Shown here: positions 17,464 to 26,161 of the stretch, in pieces
How positions within the stretch are numbered: the first letter of the stretch is position 1
Layout: each line of letters starts with the position of its first letter
From: Paraburkholderia solisilvae
Lineage (GTDB): Bacteria; Pseudomonadota; Gammaproteobacteria; Burkholderiales; Burkholderiaceae
Reading direction: 5' to 3'
Length of the DNA: 64,000 nucleotides
Assembly: GCF_902859875.1 (NCBI RefSeq)
Contig: NZ_CADIKF010000034.1
Location: 18,607 to 82,606, forward strand
Position numbers and translations under genes: made by a program
The notes under the pieces: model-generated
The model's database searches: none
Told to the model about the DNA's origin: nothing
The model's input: the letters and a program-made list of their open reading frames with translations, nothing else

Positions 17464-19689
17464 TTACCGGTTCGAATCTTGTGGGCCGGTTGCCGGCGCA
17501 GCCGGATGGCTGCCGCCGCCGGACGCAGCGGACGCTACGGAATCGTCGGCCGGTTTGGCGCCGAGCACCGCACCGACCGCATCGCGCGTCTCTTTGAACT
17601 CTTTGTCGAAGTCGAACGTCTTGCGTGCGCTCGACATCGCCATCACGACGTTCACGCCGCGATCCGTGTCTTTGAGCCAGAACCACAGGCGCCGTTCGCG
17701 CACATAGAACATCGAGAAGATGCCCAGCACGAGGAGCAGGCTGCCAAGATACACGACTTTTTTGCCCGGCGCGCGCGTCAACTGAAATACCGAAGCTTGC
17801 ACCTGCTTGAAGGAGTCGAGTTGCAGATAAACCGGCGATCCGTACAAAAAGCTGTCAGAAATTGCATTGATCGAGTTCTGCACGAAACGGCTGGACGCAT
17901 CGCCGGGCTGCACCGGCGCCTCGCCCGCTTGCGTGCGCGACAGCTGCCAGACGTCCCACATCGCGCCTTCCAGCATGCGCAGCAACAGTCCCGCCGCCTT
18001 CTCCTGCTCGGCTTTCGGCACCGAATGGTCGATAAACGTCGCGATCGCCTGGAAGCCGCCGAACGCCTGGCCGCGCGGCGGCGTGCCCAGACTGCTGTCG
18101 GCGCCGGCAAACAGCGTCAGGACGCGCACCGCGCTCTCCTCCAGGTGCTGCTGCAATTCCTGATTCGAGCCCGGCACCGAACGCTGCGCGAATCGATGCG
18201 CGGCTTCGGCGCGCGTCGCCGGATTTTCCAGCGCCGCGCGCAGGTTCATCCACTCCTTGACCGTGCCGCCCTCGTCCGCGGGGATGCGCAGGTAGCGGAA
18301 CGAATCGTCCGGATTCGTGCGCATGCCGGCGAGGAACACGCGATCGCCGGCAACCTCGACCGGCAGCATGTAGTTGTTGTACTCGCGCGCCTGGCCGTCC
18401 TTGTCGCGCACTTTGTATTGCACCGACGGCCCGACATTGTGCAGATCGAGCGGCCTGGATGTCTTCGCGCCGGAACCGAGGCGCTCATCGAACGCCTGTT
18501 GCAGCGTTTGATGCGCCGCGACGCCGCGCGCGTCGGTCTGGCCGCTGCCGTTCGTGATGTTTTCGACGTTGATCGCGCGGAAATCGGCGAATTCGACAGT
18601 CTGGCCGTCCTCGCCGGGAACGTTGCCCGTGAGCGGCGTGGAACTGCCGATCGTGCCGTCGAACGGTACCGTTTTCGCGCTGCCGCCGCTCATCGGATAC
18701 GCGGTCATCTTCATCTCCGAGCCGCCGTCCTGGAAGCTCGACTGATAGATCGACACGCCGTCGTACTCGAAGGGCTTGTTCACCTCGACGCGAGCCGGAA
18801 TGCGCTGGCCAGTCTTATGGTCGATCACGACGATGTCGCTCGCGAAAAGCTTCGGCATCCCCGTCGTGTAGTAATCGACGATGAACTTGTCGAGCTGGAT
18901 CGAGAACGGCAGATCCTGGATCAGCGAACCGTTCGGCTCGTTCAGAATCGCAGTCGACACGTGCTGCCCTTCGGGCACCCACGCGTAACCGCGGAACGTC
19001 GGATTCGACTGCGACAGCCGATGCTCGGGCGGGATGTCGTTGATCACCGTATTGCTGCTGATCGGCGATTTATCGAAGAGCCACATCTGCAGCTTGATCG
19101 GCAGATTGCTGTCGAGCAGGCCGCCGATGCAGATGATCACGATCGCAAGATGCGCCGAGATATAGCCGAGCTTCGTCATCGCGCCGCGCTTCGCGGCAAT
19201 CAGCGTTGCGCCGTCGGACTCGCGCGTGACGAACCTGTAGCCGAGCTTGCCGGACAGTTGCGACAGCGTCGCGGCAGCCTCGGCGCGCGAACCCTGCGCG
19301 ACGAACTCACCCTTGTGATGGAACGCGCGCAGACTCGCTTCGCGCACCTTGTCCTTCCAGCTCTTCGTATCGGCGATCATCTTCGGCGCATTGCGGATCA
19401 CGCACAGCGACACCGACGTGATCAGAAAGCCGAGGATCAGCATGAACCACCACGCGCTGTACACCGTGTAGAGGCTGAGTGACCGGAAGATGTCCGCCCA
19501 GAACGGGCCGAACTGATTGACGTAGTTCGGGTACGGGTCGTCCTGAGTCAGCACGGTGCCGATGATGCTCGCGATTGCGAGGATCACCAGCATCGCGATC
19601 GCAAAGCGCATCGAGCTAAGCAACTCGATGAGTTCGCGCGCGATTCGCTGGCGCGATTTCGACTGCAGACCCGATGTGGTAACGCTCAT
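17464..19689 (-). CDS. resB: System II cytochrome c biogenesis protein ResB (Ccs1)
   Basis: Partner of CcsB in covalent haem attachment to periplasmic apocytochromes. The 741-residue protein has N-terminal membrane helices (about 25-50 and 75-100), a third near 165-185, a large periplasmic domain, and a final helix near residue 645 (KVVYLGSLLLVLGIFSMFYV) followed by the typical RERRLWFWL. It lies between the cytochrome c4 gene, a likely substrate, and ccsB. Confidence 0.92.
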   Translation of the reverse strand: MSVTTSGLQSKSRQRIARELIELLSSMRFAIAMLVILAIASIIGTVLTQDDPYPNYVNQFGPFWADIFRSLSLYTVYSAWWFMLILGFLITSVSLCVIRNAPKMIADTKSWKDKVREASLRAFHHKGEFVAQGSRAEAAATLSQLSGKLGYRFVTRESDGATLIAAKRGAMTKLGYISAHLAIVIICIGGLLDSNLPIKLQMWLFDKSPISSNTVINDIPPEHRLSQSNPTFRGYAWVPEGQHVSTAILNEPNGSLIQDLPFSIQLDKFIVDYYTTGMPKLFASDIVVIDHKTGQRIPARVEVNKPFEYDGVSIYQSSFQDGGSEMKMTAYPMSGGSAKTVPFDGTIGSSTPLTGNVPGEDGQTVEFADFRAINVENITNGSGQTDARGVAAHQTLQQAFDERLGSGAKTSRPLDLHNVGPSVQYKVRDKDGQAREYNNYMLPVEVAGDRVFLAGMRTNPDDSFRYLRIPADEGGTVKEWMNLRAALENPATRAEAAHRFAQRSVPGSNQELQQHLEESAVRVLTLFAGADSSLGTPPRGQAFGGFQAIATFIDHSVPKAEQEKAAGLLLRMLEGAMWDVWQLSRTQAGEAPVQPGDASSRFVQNSINAISDSFLYGSPVYLQLDSFKQVQASVFQLTRAPGKKVVYLGSLLLVLGIFSMFYVRERRLWFWLKDTDRGVNVVMAMSSARKTFDFDKEFKETRDAVGAVLGAKPADDSVASAASGGGSHPAAPATGPQDSNR

Positions 19690-19709
19690 TCAAACTCCGA
19701 CTGAACAGC

Positions 19710-19758
19710 AAAAAAGGGTGCAGGGCCGTCGCATCGCGGCGACGCCCTCACCCTTTTC
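19710..19758 (-). terminator. Long hairpin terminator between cytochrome c4 and resB
   Basis: The arms AAAAAGGGTG-AGGGC-GTCGC and GGCGAC-GCCCT-CACCCTTTT form a long, nearly perfect stem with a small loop near 19732-19738. On the minus strand it is followed by six T (19715-19710), and on the plus strand by TTTTCTTGTTTTTT, so it can stop transcription both ways. It would separate the c4 gene from resB-ccsB or set their ratio. Confidence 0.8.
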
Positions 19759-19875
19759 TTGTTTTTTGCCCGCTTTGACGACGGGCTCTACGACTCGTCA
19801 GCAGACCGTGCACGCATAGCGGCAATGGTCTGCCCGGTTCGCCGCCAAGTCCGCGCGACTGGTGCGGACGCTAGC

Positions 19876-20529
19876 TTAATGCAAACCGGCGATGTAATCA
19901 GCGACGGCCTTGATTTCACTATCCGAGAGACGCTGCGCGATAGCATGCATCGCCTCGTTGTTGTTGCGCGCGCCCGGCCCTTGCTGGAACGCGGTCAACT
20001 GCGCCGCAACGTACTCGGCCCACTGCCCCGACAGCCGCGGATACTGCGACGGAATGCCCTGGCCGGTCGGCCCGTGGCAACCTGCGCAGGCCGGCACGCC
20101 CTTATCCGCGATGCCCGAGCGGTAGATCTTTTGTCCGAGCGGGACCGTGTCCTTGTTGTGCGCGTAGCCGGGCTTCGGCACCTGCGTGGAGAAATACGCG
20201 GCCACGTTCACCATGTCCTGGTCGGACAGCGCGCCCGAGATGCCGGCCATGATCGGATTGCTACGCGCGGGCTGCTTTGCGCCCGGCTGCGTTTTGAAAT
20301 CCTTGAGCTCTTTGACGAGGTATTCCGGATGCTGGCCGGCGAGTTTCGGATACGCACCGCCTGCGCTATTGCCATCCGCACCGTGACACGAAGCGCATAC
20401 CTGCGCTGCGATTGCCTGCCCCCGATTCAAATCCGGCTTTGCCTGCTCTGCCGCTTTTGCCTGTACCGCCAAACCTGAAAGACCTACCGCTGTGTGAAGC
20501 ACCACCAGCATCCTGCCCAGTCGATTCAT
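19876..20529 (-). CDS. Dihaem cytochrome c4
   Basis: Periplasmic two-domain cytochrome that passes electrons from the bc1 complex to terminal oxidases. It has a signal peptide ending AKA near residue 27 and two haem sites, CASCHGADG and CAGCHGPTG, each followed by a Met-ligand loop (NPIMAGISGALSD; NNEAMHAIAQRLSD). The length is 217 residues from ATG 20529; a GTG two codons earlier is the alternative start. An AGGGTG site lies upstream of the ATG. Confidence 0.93.
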   Translation of the reverse strand: MNRLGRMLVVLHTAVGLSGLAVQAKAAEQAKPDLNRGQAIAAQVCASCHGADGNSAGGAYPKLAGQHPEYLVKELKDFKTQPGAKQPARSNPIMAGISGALSDQDMVNVAAYFSTQVPKPGYAHNKDTVPLGQKIYRSGIADKGVPACAGCHGPTGQGIPSQYPRLSGQWAEYVAAQLTAFQQGPGARNNNEAMHAIAQRLSDSEIKAVADYIAGLH

Positions 20530-20892
20530 TCGCACACCCTGTTTCGTCTTGTGGGAATTAGAGGTTCTGCAAAATACGACGGCGACCGAATTACCTGATT
20601 GAATTACCCCATGTCACGCAACTCAAGCCAGGCAACGCTGTTACGCATTGAGCGTGCGCCTTGTTGCATACGGCTTTACAGGTTTTCAGTAAACCATCGT
20701 ATTGTACAATAACTCGCTAATCGCGAAGACGCCAGTCGGGCTTGCCCCGCAGCCAGTCCGGACACGGCCTTCGACGCGCGCTGGAAAAATGCCCTTCACG
20801 CGGGGCCGATATGCCCCGCTTCTGCCCGTTCCACCGTTGCCAGGCATCGCTCCGTGCGTCGTCAGGTCCTGCATTCCATTCCGGTCTCTTTC
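20530..20892. other. Divergent intergenic region between cytochrome c4 and engB
   Basis: This 363-base stretch separates two divergent genes and holds a candidate engB promoter near 20683-20710. The remaining part (20711-20892) would be a long engB leader. Frames open here read as low-quality antisense or leader sequence and extend into engB out of frame. I see no further gene. Confidence 0.5.
20683..20710 (+). promoter_or_regulatory. Candidate sigma70 promoter for engB
   Basis: TTTTCA (20683-20688), a 16-base spacer, then TACAAT (20705-20710). The -10 matches consensus at five of six positions and the -35 at four. It leaves a leader of about 175 bases before the engB ATG. Confidence 0.45.
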
Positions 20893-21558
20893 ATGTCCTT
20901 TCTGCTCCACCAGGCCCGCTTTTTCACCACGGTCAATCATTTGCGCGATCTGCCGAGCACCGCGCAACCTGAAATTGCATTTGCCGGGCGCTCGAATGCG
21001 GGCAAGTCCACGGCGATCAACGTGCTGTGCAATCAGAAGCGTCTCGCGTTCGCCAGCAAAACGCCGGGGCGTACGCAGCACATCAACTACTTCTCGGTCG
21101 GGCCGGCCGACGAGCCGGTCGCGCATCTGGTCGATCTGCCGGGTTATGGCTATGCGGAAGTGCCAGGCGCCGCGAAGGCGCACTGGGAAGCCTTGCTGTC
21201 AACTTACTTGCAGTCGCGCGCGCAGTTGCGCGGCATGATCCTGATGATGGATTCGCGCCGCCCGCTCACCGAACTGGACCGGCGCATGATCGAGTGGTTC
21301 GCGCCCACCGGCAAGCCGATTCATACGCTGCTGACCAAATGTGACAAATTGACGCGTCAGGAAGGCACCAACGCGCTGCGCACGACACAAAAAGGGTTTG
21401 CCGAGTATCGTGCGGCCGGCTATCAGGGCGAACTCACCGCGCAGCTCTTTTCCGCGCTCAAGCGCATCGGTTTCGAAGAAGCACATGAGTTGATCGAGAG
21501 CTGGGTTGCGCCCGATATCGGCAGCGATCCGGCCGACGATTCGGGCAGCGCGGCGTGA
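20893..21558 (+). CDS. engB: Ribosome biogenesis GTPase EngB (YsxC/YihA)
   Basis: Essential TRAFAC-class GTPase acting in late 50S assembly. The 221-residue protein shows G1 GRSNAGKST, G2 region TPGRTQHIN, G3 DLPGYGYA and G4 TKCD. I start at ATG 20893 (MSFLLHQARFF), where family homology begins; the frame is open 13 codons further up. The C-terminus is acidic. It precedes hemB in the same direction, with a candidate antisense RNA between. Confidence 0.95.
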   Translation: MSFLLHQARFFTTVNHLRDLPSTAQPEIAFAGRSNAGKSTAINVLCNQKRLAFASKTPGRTQHINYFSVGPADEPVAHLVDLPGYGYAEVPGAAKAHWEALLSTYLQSRAQLRGMILMMDSRRPLTELDRRMIEWFAPTGKPIHTLLTKCDKLTRQEGTNALRTTQKGFAEYRAAGYQGELTAQLFSALKRIGFEEAHELIESWVAPDIGSDPADDSGSAA

Positions 21559-21667
21559 TTGCGGCCATTGTCGAATGCCGCGCGGCTGACGCGCTCGTTC
21601 GCGACGATGGGCTTGGCGCCGCAGAACGTACGCCCAGCAACAGCGAGCGCAGTTTCCGGCCGACCAT

Positions 21668-21780
21668 AAAAAAACCCGCCGCACATTGACGGCGGGTTAA
21701 ACAGCCTAATCGAAAAACGACAGGCACCCGCTCAGGGAGGAGAAGCGGGGAGGTCGGCGCAGCGCGCCTTGCTCGATCGG
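21668..21780 (-). ncRNA. Candidate small RNA with anti-Shine-Dalgarno loop, antisense to the engB-hemB gap
   Basis: Read on the minus strand, this gene-free interval contains three hairpins in a row. The first is GGCGC-gct-GCGCC (21768-21756). The second is CCCGCT-tctcctccctg-AGCGGG (21749-21727 region), whose loop is complementary to a strong ribosome binding site. The last is a terminator AACCCGCCG/CGGCGGGTT with a run of seven T ending at 21668. A possible -10 box TATCAT lies at 21787-21782, but no good -35 was found. No minus-strand gene nearby needs this terminator: engB and hemB are both plus strand. The RNA itself is inferred, not shown. Confidence 0.5.
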
Positions 21781-21853
21781 TATGATATACCATTGTCTCA
21801 AAAAGTTTCTGGCACCCACCCGCCCTCGGTTTCACATTCGCACGAGTTTCGAT

Positions 21854-22852
21854 ATGAGTTTTTACCCGCATCACCGTCCGCGCCGGATGCGGCGCGACGA
21901 GTTCTCGCGCCGCATGATGCGCGAGAACGTTCTCACCACTAATGACCTGATCTATCCGGTGTTCGTCGTCGAAGGCGCCAACGTGCGGCAGGCCGTGCCT
22001 TCGATGCCCGGCGTCGAGCGCGTGTCGGTGGATCTGCTGATGGGCGTGGCCGAACAGTGCGTCGCATTGGGCGTGCCGGTGTTGTCGCTGTTCCCGGCGA
22101 TCGAAGCGTCGCTGAAAACGCCCGACGGCCGCGAAGCGACCAACTCCGCCGGCCTGATCCCGCGTGCCGTGCGCGAATTGAAGAAGCACTTCCCCGAGCT
22201 CGGCGTGCTGACGGACGTCGCACTCGATCCTTACACCAGCCACGGCCAGGACGGCGTGCTCGACGAAGCCGGTTATGTGATCAATGACGCCACTGTCGAG
22301 ATTCTGGTCGAACAGGCGAAGGCGCAGGCCGAAGCGGGCGTCGATATCGTTGCGCCGTCGGACATGATGGACGGCCGTATCGGTGCGATCCGCGAGATGC
22401 TCGAGAGCGAGGAGCACATCCACACGCGGATCATGGCGTATTCGGCCAAGTTTGCGTCGGCGTTCTACGGGCCGTTTCGCGATGCGGTCGGTTCCGCGGC
22501 GAATCTCGGCAAGAGCAACAAGATGACGTATCAGCTCGACCCCGCCAATTCGGACGAAGCGATGCGCGAAATTCGCGCCGACATCGATGAAGGCGCGGAC
22601 ATGGTGATGGTCAAGCCGGGCATGCCGTATCTCGACATCGTGCGCCGCGTACGCGACGAGTTTCATTTTCCGACGTATGTGTATCAGGTCAGCGGTGAGT
22701 ACGCGATGTTGAAGGCAGCCGCGCAGAACGGCTGGCTCGATCACGACAAGGTGATGATGGAATCGCTGCTCGCGTTCAAGCGCGCAGGTGCGAACGGCAT
22801 CCTGACGTATTTCGCCCTCGACGCGGCGCGGCTGCTTCGCGCGCAGAAGTGA
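21854..22852 (+). CDS. hemB: Delta-aminolevulinic acid dehydratase (porphobilinogen synthase)
   Basis: Condenses two 5-aminolevulinates to porphobilinogen in haem synthesis. The 332-residue enzyme has YPVFVVEGAN near the N-terminus, Schiff-base lysine segments VAPSDMMDGRIGAIR and MVKPGMPYLDIVRRV. The region that carries a Cys triad in zinc-dependent enzymes here reads DVALDPYTSHGQDGV, with Asp and Ala instead, so this is the magnesium-type enzyme. ATG 21854 (MSFYPHHRPRR) is the family start; an in-frame ATG-preceded extension from 21782 lacks similarity. Confidence 0.95.
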   Translation: MSFYPHHRPRRMRRDEFSRRMMRENVLTTNDLIYPVFVVEGANVRQAVPSMPGVERVSVDLLMGVAEQCVALGVPVLSLFPAIEASLKTPDGREATNSAGLIPRAVRELKKHFPELGVLTDVALDPYTSHGQDGVLDEAGYVINDATVEILVEQAKAQAEAGVDIVAPSDMMDGRIGAIREMLESEEHIHTRIMAYSAKFASAFYGPFRDAVGSAANLGKSNKMTYQLDPANSDEAMREIRADIDEGADMVMVKPGMPYLDIVRRVRDEFHFPTYVYQVSGEYAMLKAAAQNGWLDHDKVMMESLLAFKRAGANGILTYFALDAARLLRAQK

Positions 22853-22977
22853 ACGGTTGATTCTTGACAGGGATGTCGTGAATTGCAGGTTTGCGTAGTG
22901 TGGGCCTTGCGTGTGCCTTGAAGTAGTGCGGTATGCAAGGCGACGCGCGACGAGCATTGCAGTCGCGGCAAATTGAG

Positions 22978-23016
22978 AAAGCGGAGCATTCGTCGTTCAG
23001 AATGCTCCGCTTTTTT
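22978..23016. terminator. Bidirectional terminator between hemB and dsbD
   Basis: AAAGCGGAGCATTC (22978-22991) pairs perfectly with GAATGCTCCGCTTT (23000-23013) across an 8-base loop, and TTTTTT follows on the plus strand. The two flanking genes are convergent, so it can serve both. Confidence 0.9.
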
Positions 23017-23079
23017 GTTGGTTTGCTTCGTTGATGTAACGCCGATGTGCGTACCGCGCTTTCGCGCCGGCGGCATCGA

Positions 23080-24996
23080 TCAGGACTGCGGTAACGGTTG
23101 CGCAGCGGCGACGCGATCGAGGCTGCGCAGGAACGTATCGGCCGATTCGTATCCGACGACGCGCAGCACCTCTTTGCCATCCTGATTGAAAAAGATGATG
23201 CCCGGCGGTCCGAACAGATTGAACCGCTTCAGCAACGCCTGGTCGTCGGTATTGTTGGCGGTGACGTCAGCGCGCAGAAGTTTCAGTTGCTTTAAGCGCG
23301 CATTCACGCGCGGGTCGCTAAACGTGAATTTCTCCATTTCCTTGCAGCTGACGCACCAGTCCGCATAGAAGTCGAGCATCGCGGGCTGCGCAGCCGATTT
23401 GACGACCTGATCCAGCTGCCCTGACGAGCTGACCGGCGCGAACGCCAGATCGCTTTGTACATTGGCAGTCGGATTCACAGCGCCGTTTGCAGTCGGGCCT
23501 GGGCCTGCAGCGCGGCTGGCGAGCACGGCAAGCGGCCGAAGCGGGTCGCTCGATCCCGCGGCCACCCCGACGAGCAGGACCGCGGCCCAGATCGCGAAGG
23601 CGGCGCCGAGACCACGTCCGAGGCCACGCCAGACCGAGCTGCTGCCCGCCTGCTGCGGCGAAAAGAGTCCCAATGCCGCGGCGGCGATAAGCAGCCAGAG
23701 CACGCTCAACAGCATCTGCGCGGTGCCACCGAGCACCGGCCACACGATCCACAGCGCGGCGCCAAGCAGGACGACGCCGAAAAACACCTTCACGCTGTCC
23801 ATCCACCCGCCGGCACGCGGCAGAAGCGTGCCGGCGCCCAAGCCGATGATAAGCAGCGGCACGCCGAGCCCGATTCCCATCGAGAACAAAGCGGCACCGC
23901 CTAGCACCGCGTTGCCGGTATGCGCGATAAACGCGAGCACCGCGAACAGCGGCGCGGTCATGCACGCGCCGACCACGAGCGCCGACAGCGCGCCCATCAC
24001 AGCGACGGCGGCGAACTTGCCGCCCGAGCGCCGCTCGGAGACGCTCGACACACTGTTTTGCCAGCGCTGCGGCAACGCGATATCGACGCCGGCGATCAGC
24101 GTCACGGCGAACGCGGTCAGCAGGATGCCGAATGCGCCGAGCACCCAGGGGTTTTGCAGCCACGCGCCGAGGCTCTGGCCGACAAGCGCGGCGGCGATAC
24201 CGAGTGCGGTGTAGACGAGCGCCATGCCGATTACGTACGCGAGCGACAACGCGAAGCCGCGCGCACGCGTGACACGAGCACCTTCCCCGATGATGATCGC
24301 GGACAGGATCGGAATCATCGGGTAAGAGCACGGCAGCAGGCTCAGCACCATGCCCGCGACGAAGTACAAGCCGACGATCGCGAAGAATCCCCCGCCCTGC
24401 AGCAACGATTGGGCGTAGTCCGCGCTGGTCGCGCGTTCGTACCAGTTGCCTTGGCTGGACGTCGTGGAGGATTTTGCTGTTTGTTGTATCGCGTTGCTCG
24501 TCGCGCCCGCTGCGGCAGACTGCAGCGCGGCGCCGTCGACGTGATACACACGCTCCATCGGCGGATAACAGATGCCCGCGTCGGCACACCCCTGCGACGT
24601 CACGGCCAGATCGAATGCTCCGGCCGCCTGCTTGACGGGGATACGGATCGTCAGCTCGTTGCGATACGTTTCGACGTTTTTCTGGAACGTCTCATCAAAC
24701 TTGATATGCCCGGCGGGCAATTGCGGATCGCCGATCGTCGAGGTGCCGTTGCGGACTGCAAAGGAAAAACGTTCGCGGTACATGTAGTAGCCGTCCGCGA
24801 TCTTGTAATGGACGTCGACCTCGCCGGGTTGTTCCGTCGCGCTGAATTTGAACGCGACGGCCGGGTCGAGAAAATCGTCGGCGGCGCGCGCCACGCCGGC
24901 TGAAAACAGCGCAATAAGCAGACTCGCGAACAGCAACTTGAACAGCTTGGCAACGCGCGCGACGTCGCGCGATGGCGAATTCAGGCAGTTAAACAT
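23080..24996 (-). CDS. dsbD: Thiol:disulfide interchange protein DsbD
   Basis: Moves reducing power from cytoplasmic thioredoxin across the inner membrane to periplasmic thiol proteins, including those used in cytochrome c maturation. The 638-residue protein has a signal peptide ending ARA at about 38, an N-terminal alpha domain with Cys137 and Cys143 (GCADAGICYPP), eight membrane helices starting near 205 with LLPCSYPMIPIL (Cys223), and a C-terminal thioredoxin domain with WCVSC (Cys548, Cys551). I start at ATG 24996, eight bases inside cutA, instead of the longer frame that overlaps cutA entirely. Confidence 0.94.
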   Translation of the reverse strand: MFNCLNSPSRDVARVAKLFKLLFASLLIALFSAGVARAADDFLDPAVAFKFSATEQPGEVDVHYKIADGYYMYRERFSFAVRNGTSTIGDPQLPAGHIKFDETFQKNVETYRNELTIRIPVKQAAGAFDLAVTSQGCADAGICYPPMERVYHVDGAALQSAAAGATSNAIQQTAKSSTTSSQGNWYERATSADYAQSLLQGGGFFAIVGLYFVAGMVLSLLPCSYPMIPILSAIIIGEGARVTRARGFALSLAYVIGMALVYTALGIAAALVGQSLGAWLQNPWVLGAFGILLTAFAVTLIAGVDIALPQRWQNSVSSVSERRSGGKFAAVAVMGALSALVVGACMTAPLFAVLAFIAHTGNAVLGGAALFSMGIGLGVPLLIIGLGAGTLLPRAGGWMDSVKVFFGVVLLGAALWIVWPVLGGTAQMLLSVLWLLIAAAALGLFSPQQAGSSSVWRGLGRGLGAAFAIWAAVLLVGVAAGSSDPLRPLAVLASRAAGPGPTANGAVNPTANVQSDLAFAPVSSSGQLDQVVKSAAQPAMLDFYADWCVSCKEMEKFTFSDPRVNARLKQLKLLRADVTANNTDDQALLKRFNLFGPPGIIFFNQDGKEVLRVVGYESADTFLRSLDRVAAAQPLPQS

Positions 24997-25315
24997 GGAT
25001 CGGACGTTGAGTTTCGGTATTGACCCACTGCCCGTACGCGGCCGACGCAATGGCCTGCCACGAAAGGATTTCCGGGGTGTCGTAAGGATGATGCGACAGG
25101 ATGAACTGCTCGAGCTCCTGTGCCCGGCCCACGCTTGTTTTGAACAGTATTTGCACTTCATCGGCTGATTCGATCTTGCCCTGCCAGTGAAAGCTCGATC
25201 GCACCGCGCCCAGCTGCGTTGCGCATGCCGCGAGGCGCGCGGCCAGAATGGCTGACATCAGCTTTTCGGCGGCGGTCGTGTCAGGCATCGTGGTCAACAT
25301 CAGGATCACGTTCAT
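24989..25315 (-). CDS. cutA: Divalent-cation tolerance protein CutA
   Basis: Small trimeric ferredoxin-like protein of the CutA1 family, linked in E. coli to copper tolerance; the precise biochemical role is unsettled. The 108 residues include LAARLAACATQLGAVRSSFHWQGKIE, split here as the family signature AACATQ and WQGKIESADEVQILFKT, and the C-terminal HPYDTPEILSW. I start at ATG 25315. Its 3' end overlaps the dsbD start by eight bases, as in many proteobacteria. Confidence 0.93.
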   Translation of the reverse strand: MNVILMLTTMPDTTAAEKLMSAILAARLAACATQLGAVRSSFHWQGKIESADEVQILFKTSVGRAQELEQFILSHHPYDTPEILSWQAIASAAYGQWVNTETQRPIHV

Positions 25316-25425
25316 CGTCTGCGACGCCTCCTCAAGCTGTGCAGAATCTGCACGCACTATCGTATCACCTGGCAGATTGGGCCTCCGGCTTTGGGTGCTG
25401 CCTTGCGCTGCCGTATGCCACCTGA

Positions 25426-25466
25426 GCTGCCTTGCGCTGCCTTGCGCTGCCTTGCGCTGCCTTGCG
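25426..25466. repeat. 10-bp tandem repeat (CTTGCGCTGC)
   Basis: Three full copies of CTTGCGCTGC occupy 25431-25460, flanked by partial copies on both sides. A separate CTTGCGCTGC occurs at 25402-25411. The array sits between cutA and the rplQ terminator and has no evident coding role. Confidence 0.8.
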
Positions 25467-25521
25467 GCCAAAGTGTATTCGGCCCGTGCCTGCGCCGCGG
25501 CGTCACAACGCGCCTTAAAGC

Positions 25522-25550
25522 AAAAAACCAGGCACGAGGCCTGGTTTTTT
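25522..25550. terminator. Bidirectional terminator at the end of the alpha operon
   Basis: AAAAAACCAGGC (25522-25533) pairs perfectly with GCCTGGTTTTTT (25539-25550) over a 5-base loop. On the minus strand it lies 29 bases after the rplQ stop and ends the long ribosomal protein series. Confidence 0.92.
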
Positions 25551-25578
25551 GTGTTCTTCGTATCAGCCGACAGCAAGC

Positions 25579-25974
25579 TTATTCAGCTTCAACGACGTTC
25601 TCGGCTTCTGCCGGCTCCGGACGGTCGAGCAATTCGACCAGCGCCATCGGCGCATTGTCACCGACGCGGAAACCGAACTTCAGAATCCGCAGGTAACCAC
25701 CCGGACGGTTCGCGAAACGCGGACCGAGCACGTCAAACAGCTTCGTGACCGAGTCACGATCGCGCAGGCGGTTGAACGCCAGACGACGGTTCGCGAGCGA
25801 CGGCTTCTTGCCGAGCGTGATCAGCGGCTCGACGACTTTACGGAGTTCCTTCGCCTTCGGCACCGTGGTCTTGATGACTTCGTGCTCGATCAGCGAGTTG
25901 GACATGTTACGGAGCATTGCCAGACGGTGGCTGCTCGTGCGGTTCAGTTTCCGCAGGCCATGGCGGTGACGCAT
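25579..25974 (-). CDS. rplQ: 50S ribosomal protein L17
   Basis: bL17 binds 23S rRNA near the exit tunnel on the solvent side. The 131-residue protein starts with MRHRHGLRKLNRTSSHR and holds the signature LIEHEVIKTTVPKAKELR. A bacteria-specific acidic tail (AEAENVVEAE) ends it. It is the last gene of the alpha operon after rpoA, separated by 187 bases that contain a strong hairpin. Confidence 0.97.
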   Translation of the reverse strand: MRHRHGLRKLNRTSSHRLAMLRNMSNSLIEHEVIKTTVPKAKELRKVVEPLITLGKKPSLANRRLAFNRLRDRDSVTKLFDVLGPRFANRPGGYLRILKFGFRVGDNAPMALVELLDRPEPAEAENVVEAE

Positions 25975-26081
25975 TTCAATTTCCTTGATTCAAAGTTTTA
26001 ACCCAGCTCTTCTATCGCACCAGGTTCAGGTGATTGCCTTCTTCACATGAACCTCGGGGCACGGGCCGGTAGAGAAACGGC

Positions 26082-26114
26082 AAGACGCGGATTTTAAAGG
26101 AAAATCCGCGTCTT
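26082..26114. other. Perfect 14-bp hairpin between rpoA and rplQ
   Basis: AAGACGCGGATTTT (26082-26095) and AAAATCCGCGTCTT (26101-26114) form a perfect stem with a 5-base loop. No T tract follows on the minus strand, so it is not a standard terminator. It could be an RNase III or other processing site, or an mRNA-stabilising element that sets the rpoA to rplQ ratio. Confidence 0.75.
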
Positions 26115-26161
26115 TGCCAGTTGCGGTGCAGCTACTGCACTGAGTGCCGACGCGCTACGAC

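Noticed and set aside
21779..21791. GGTAT-gat-ATACC inverted repeat upstream of hemB as a regulator site
   Set aside because: It is short, and the hemB promoter could not be placed relative to it; it may just coincide with the -10 of the candidate small RNA.
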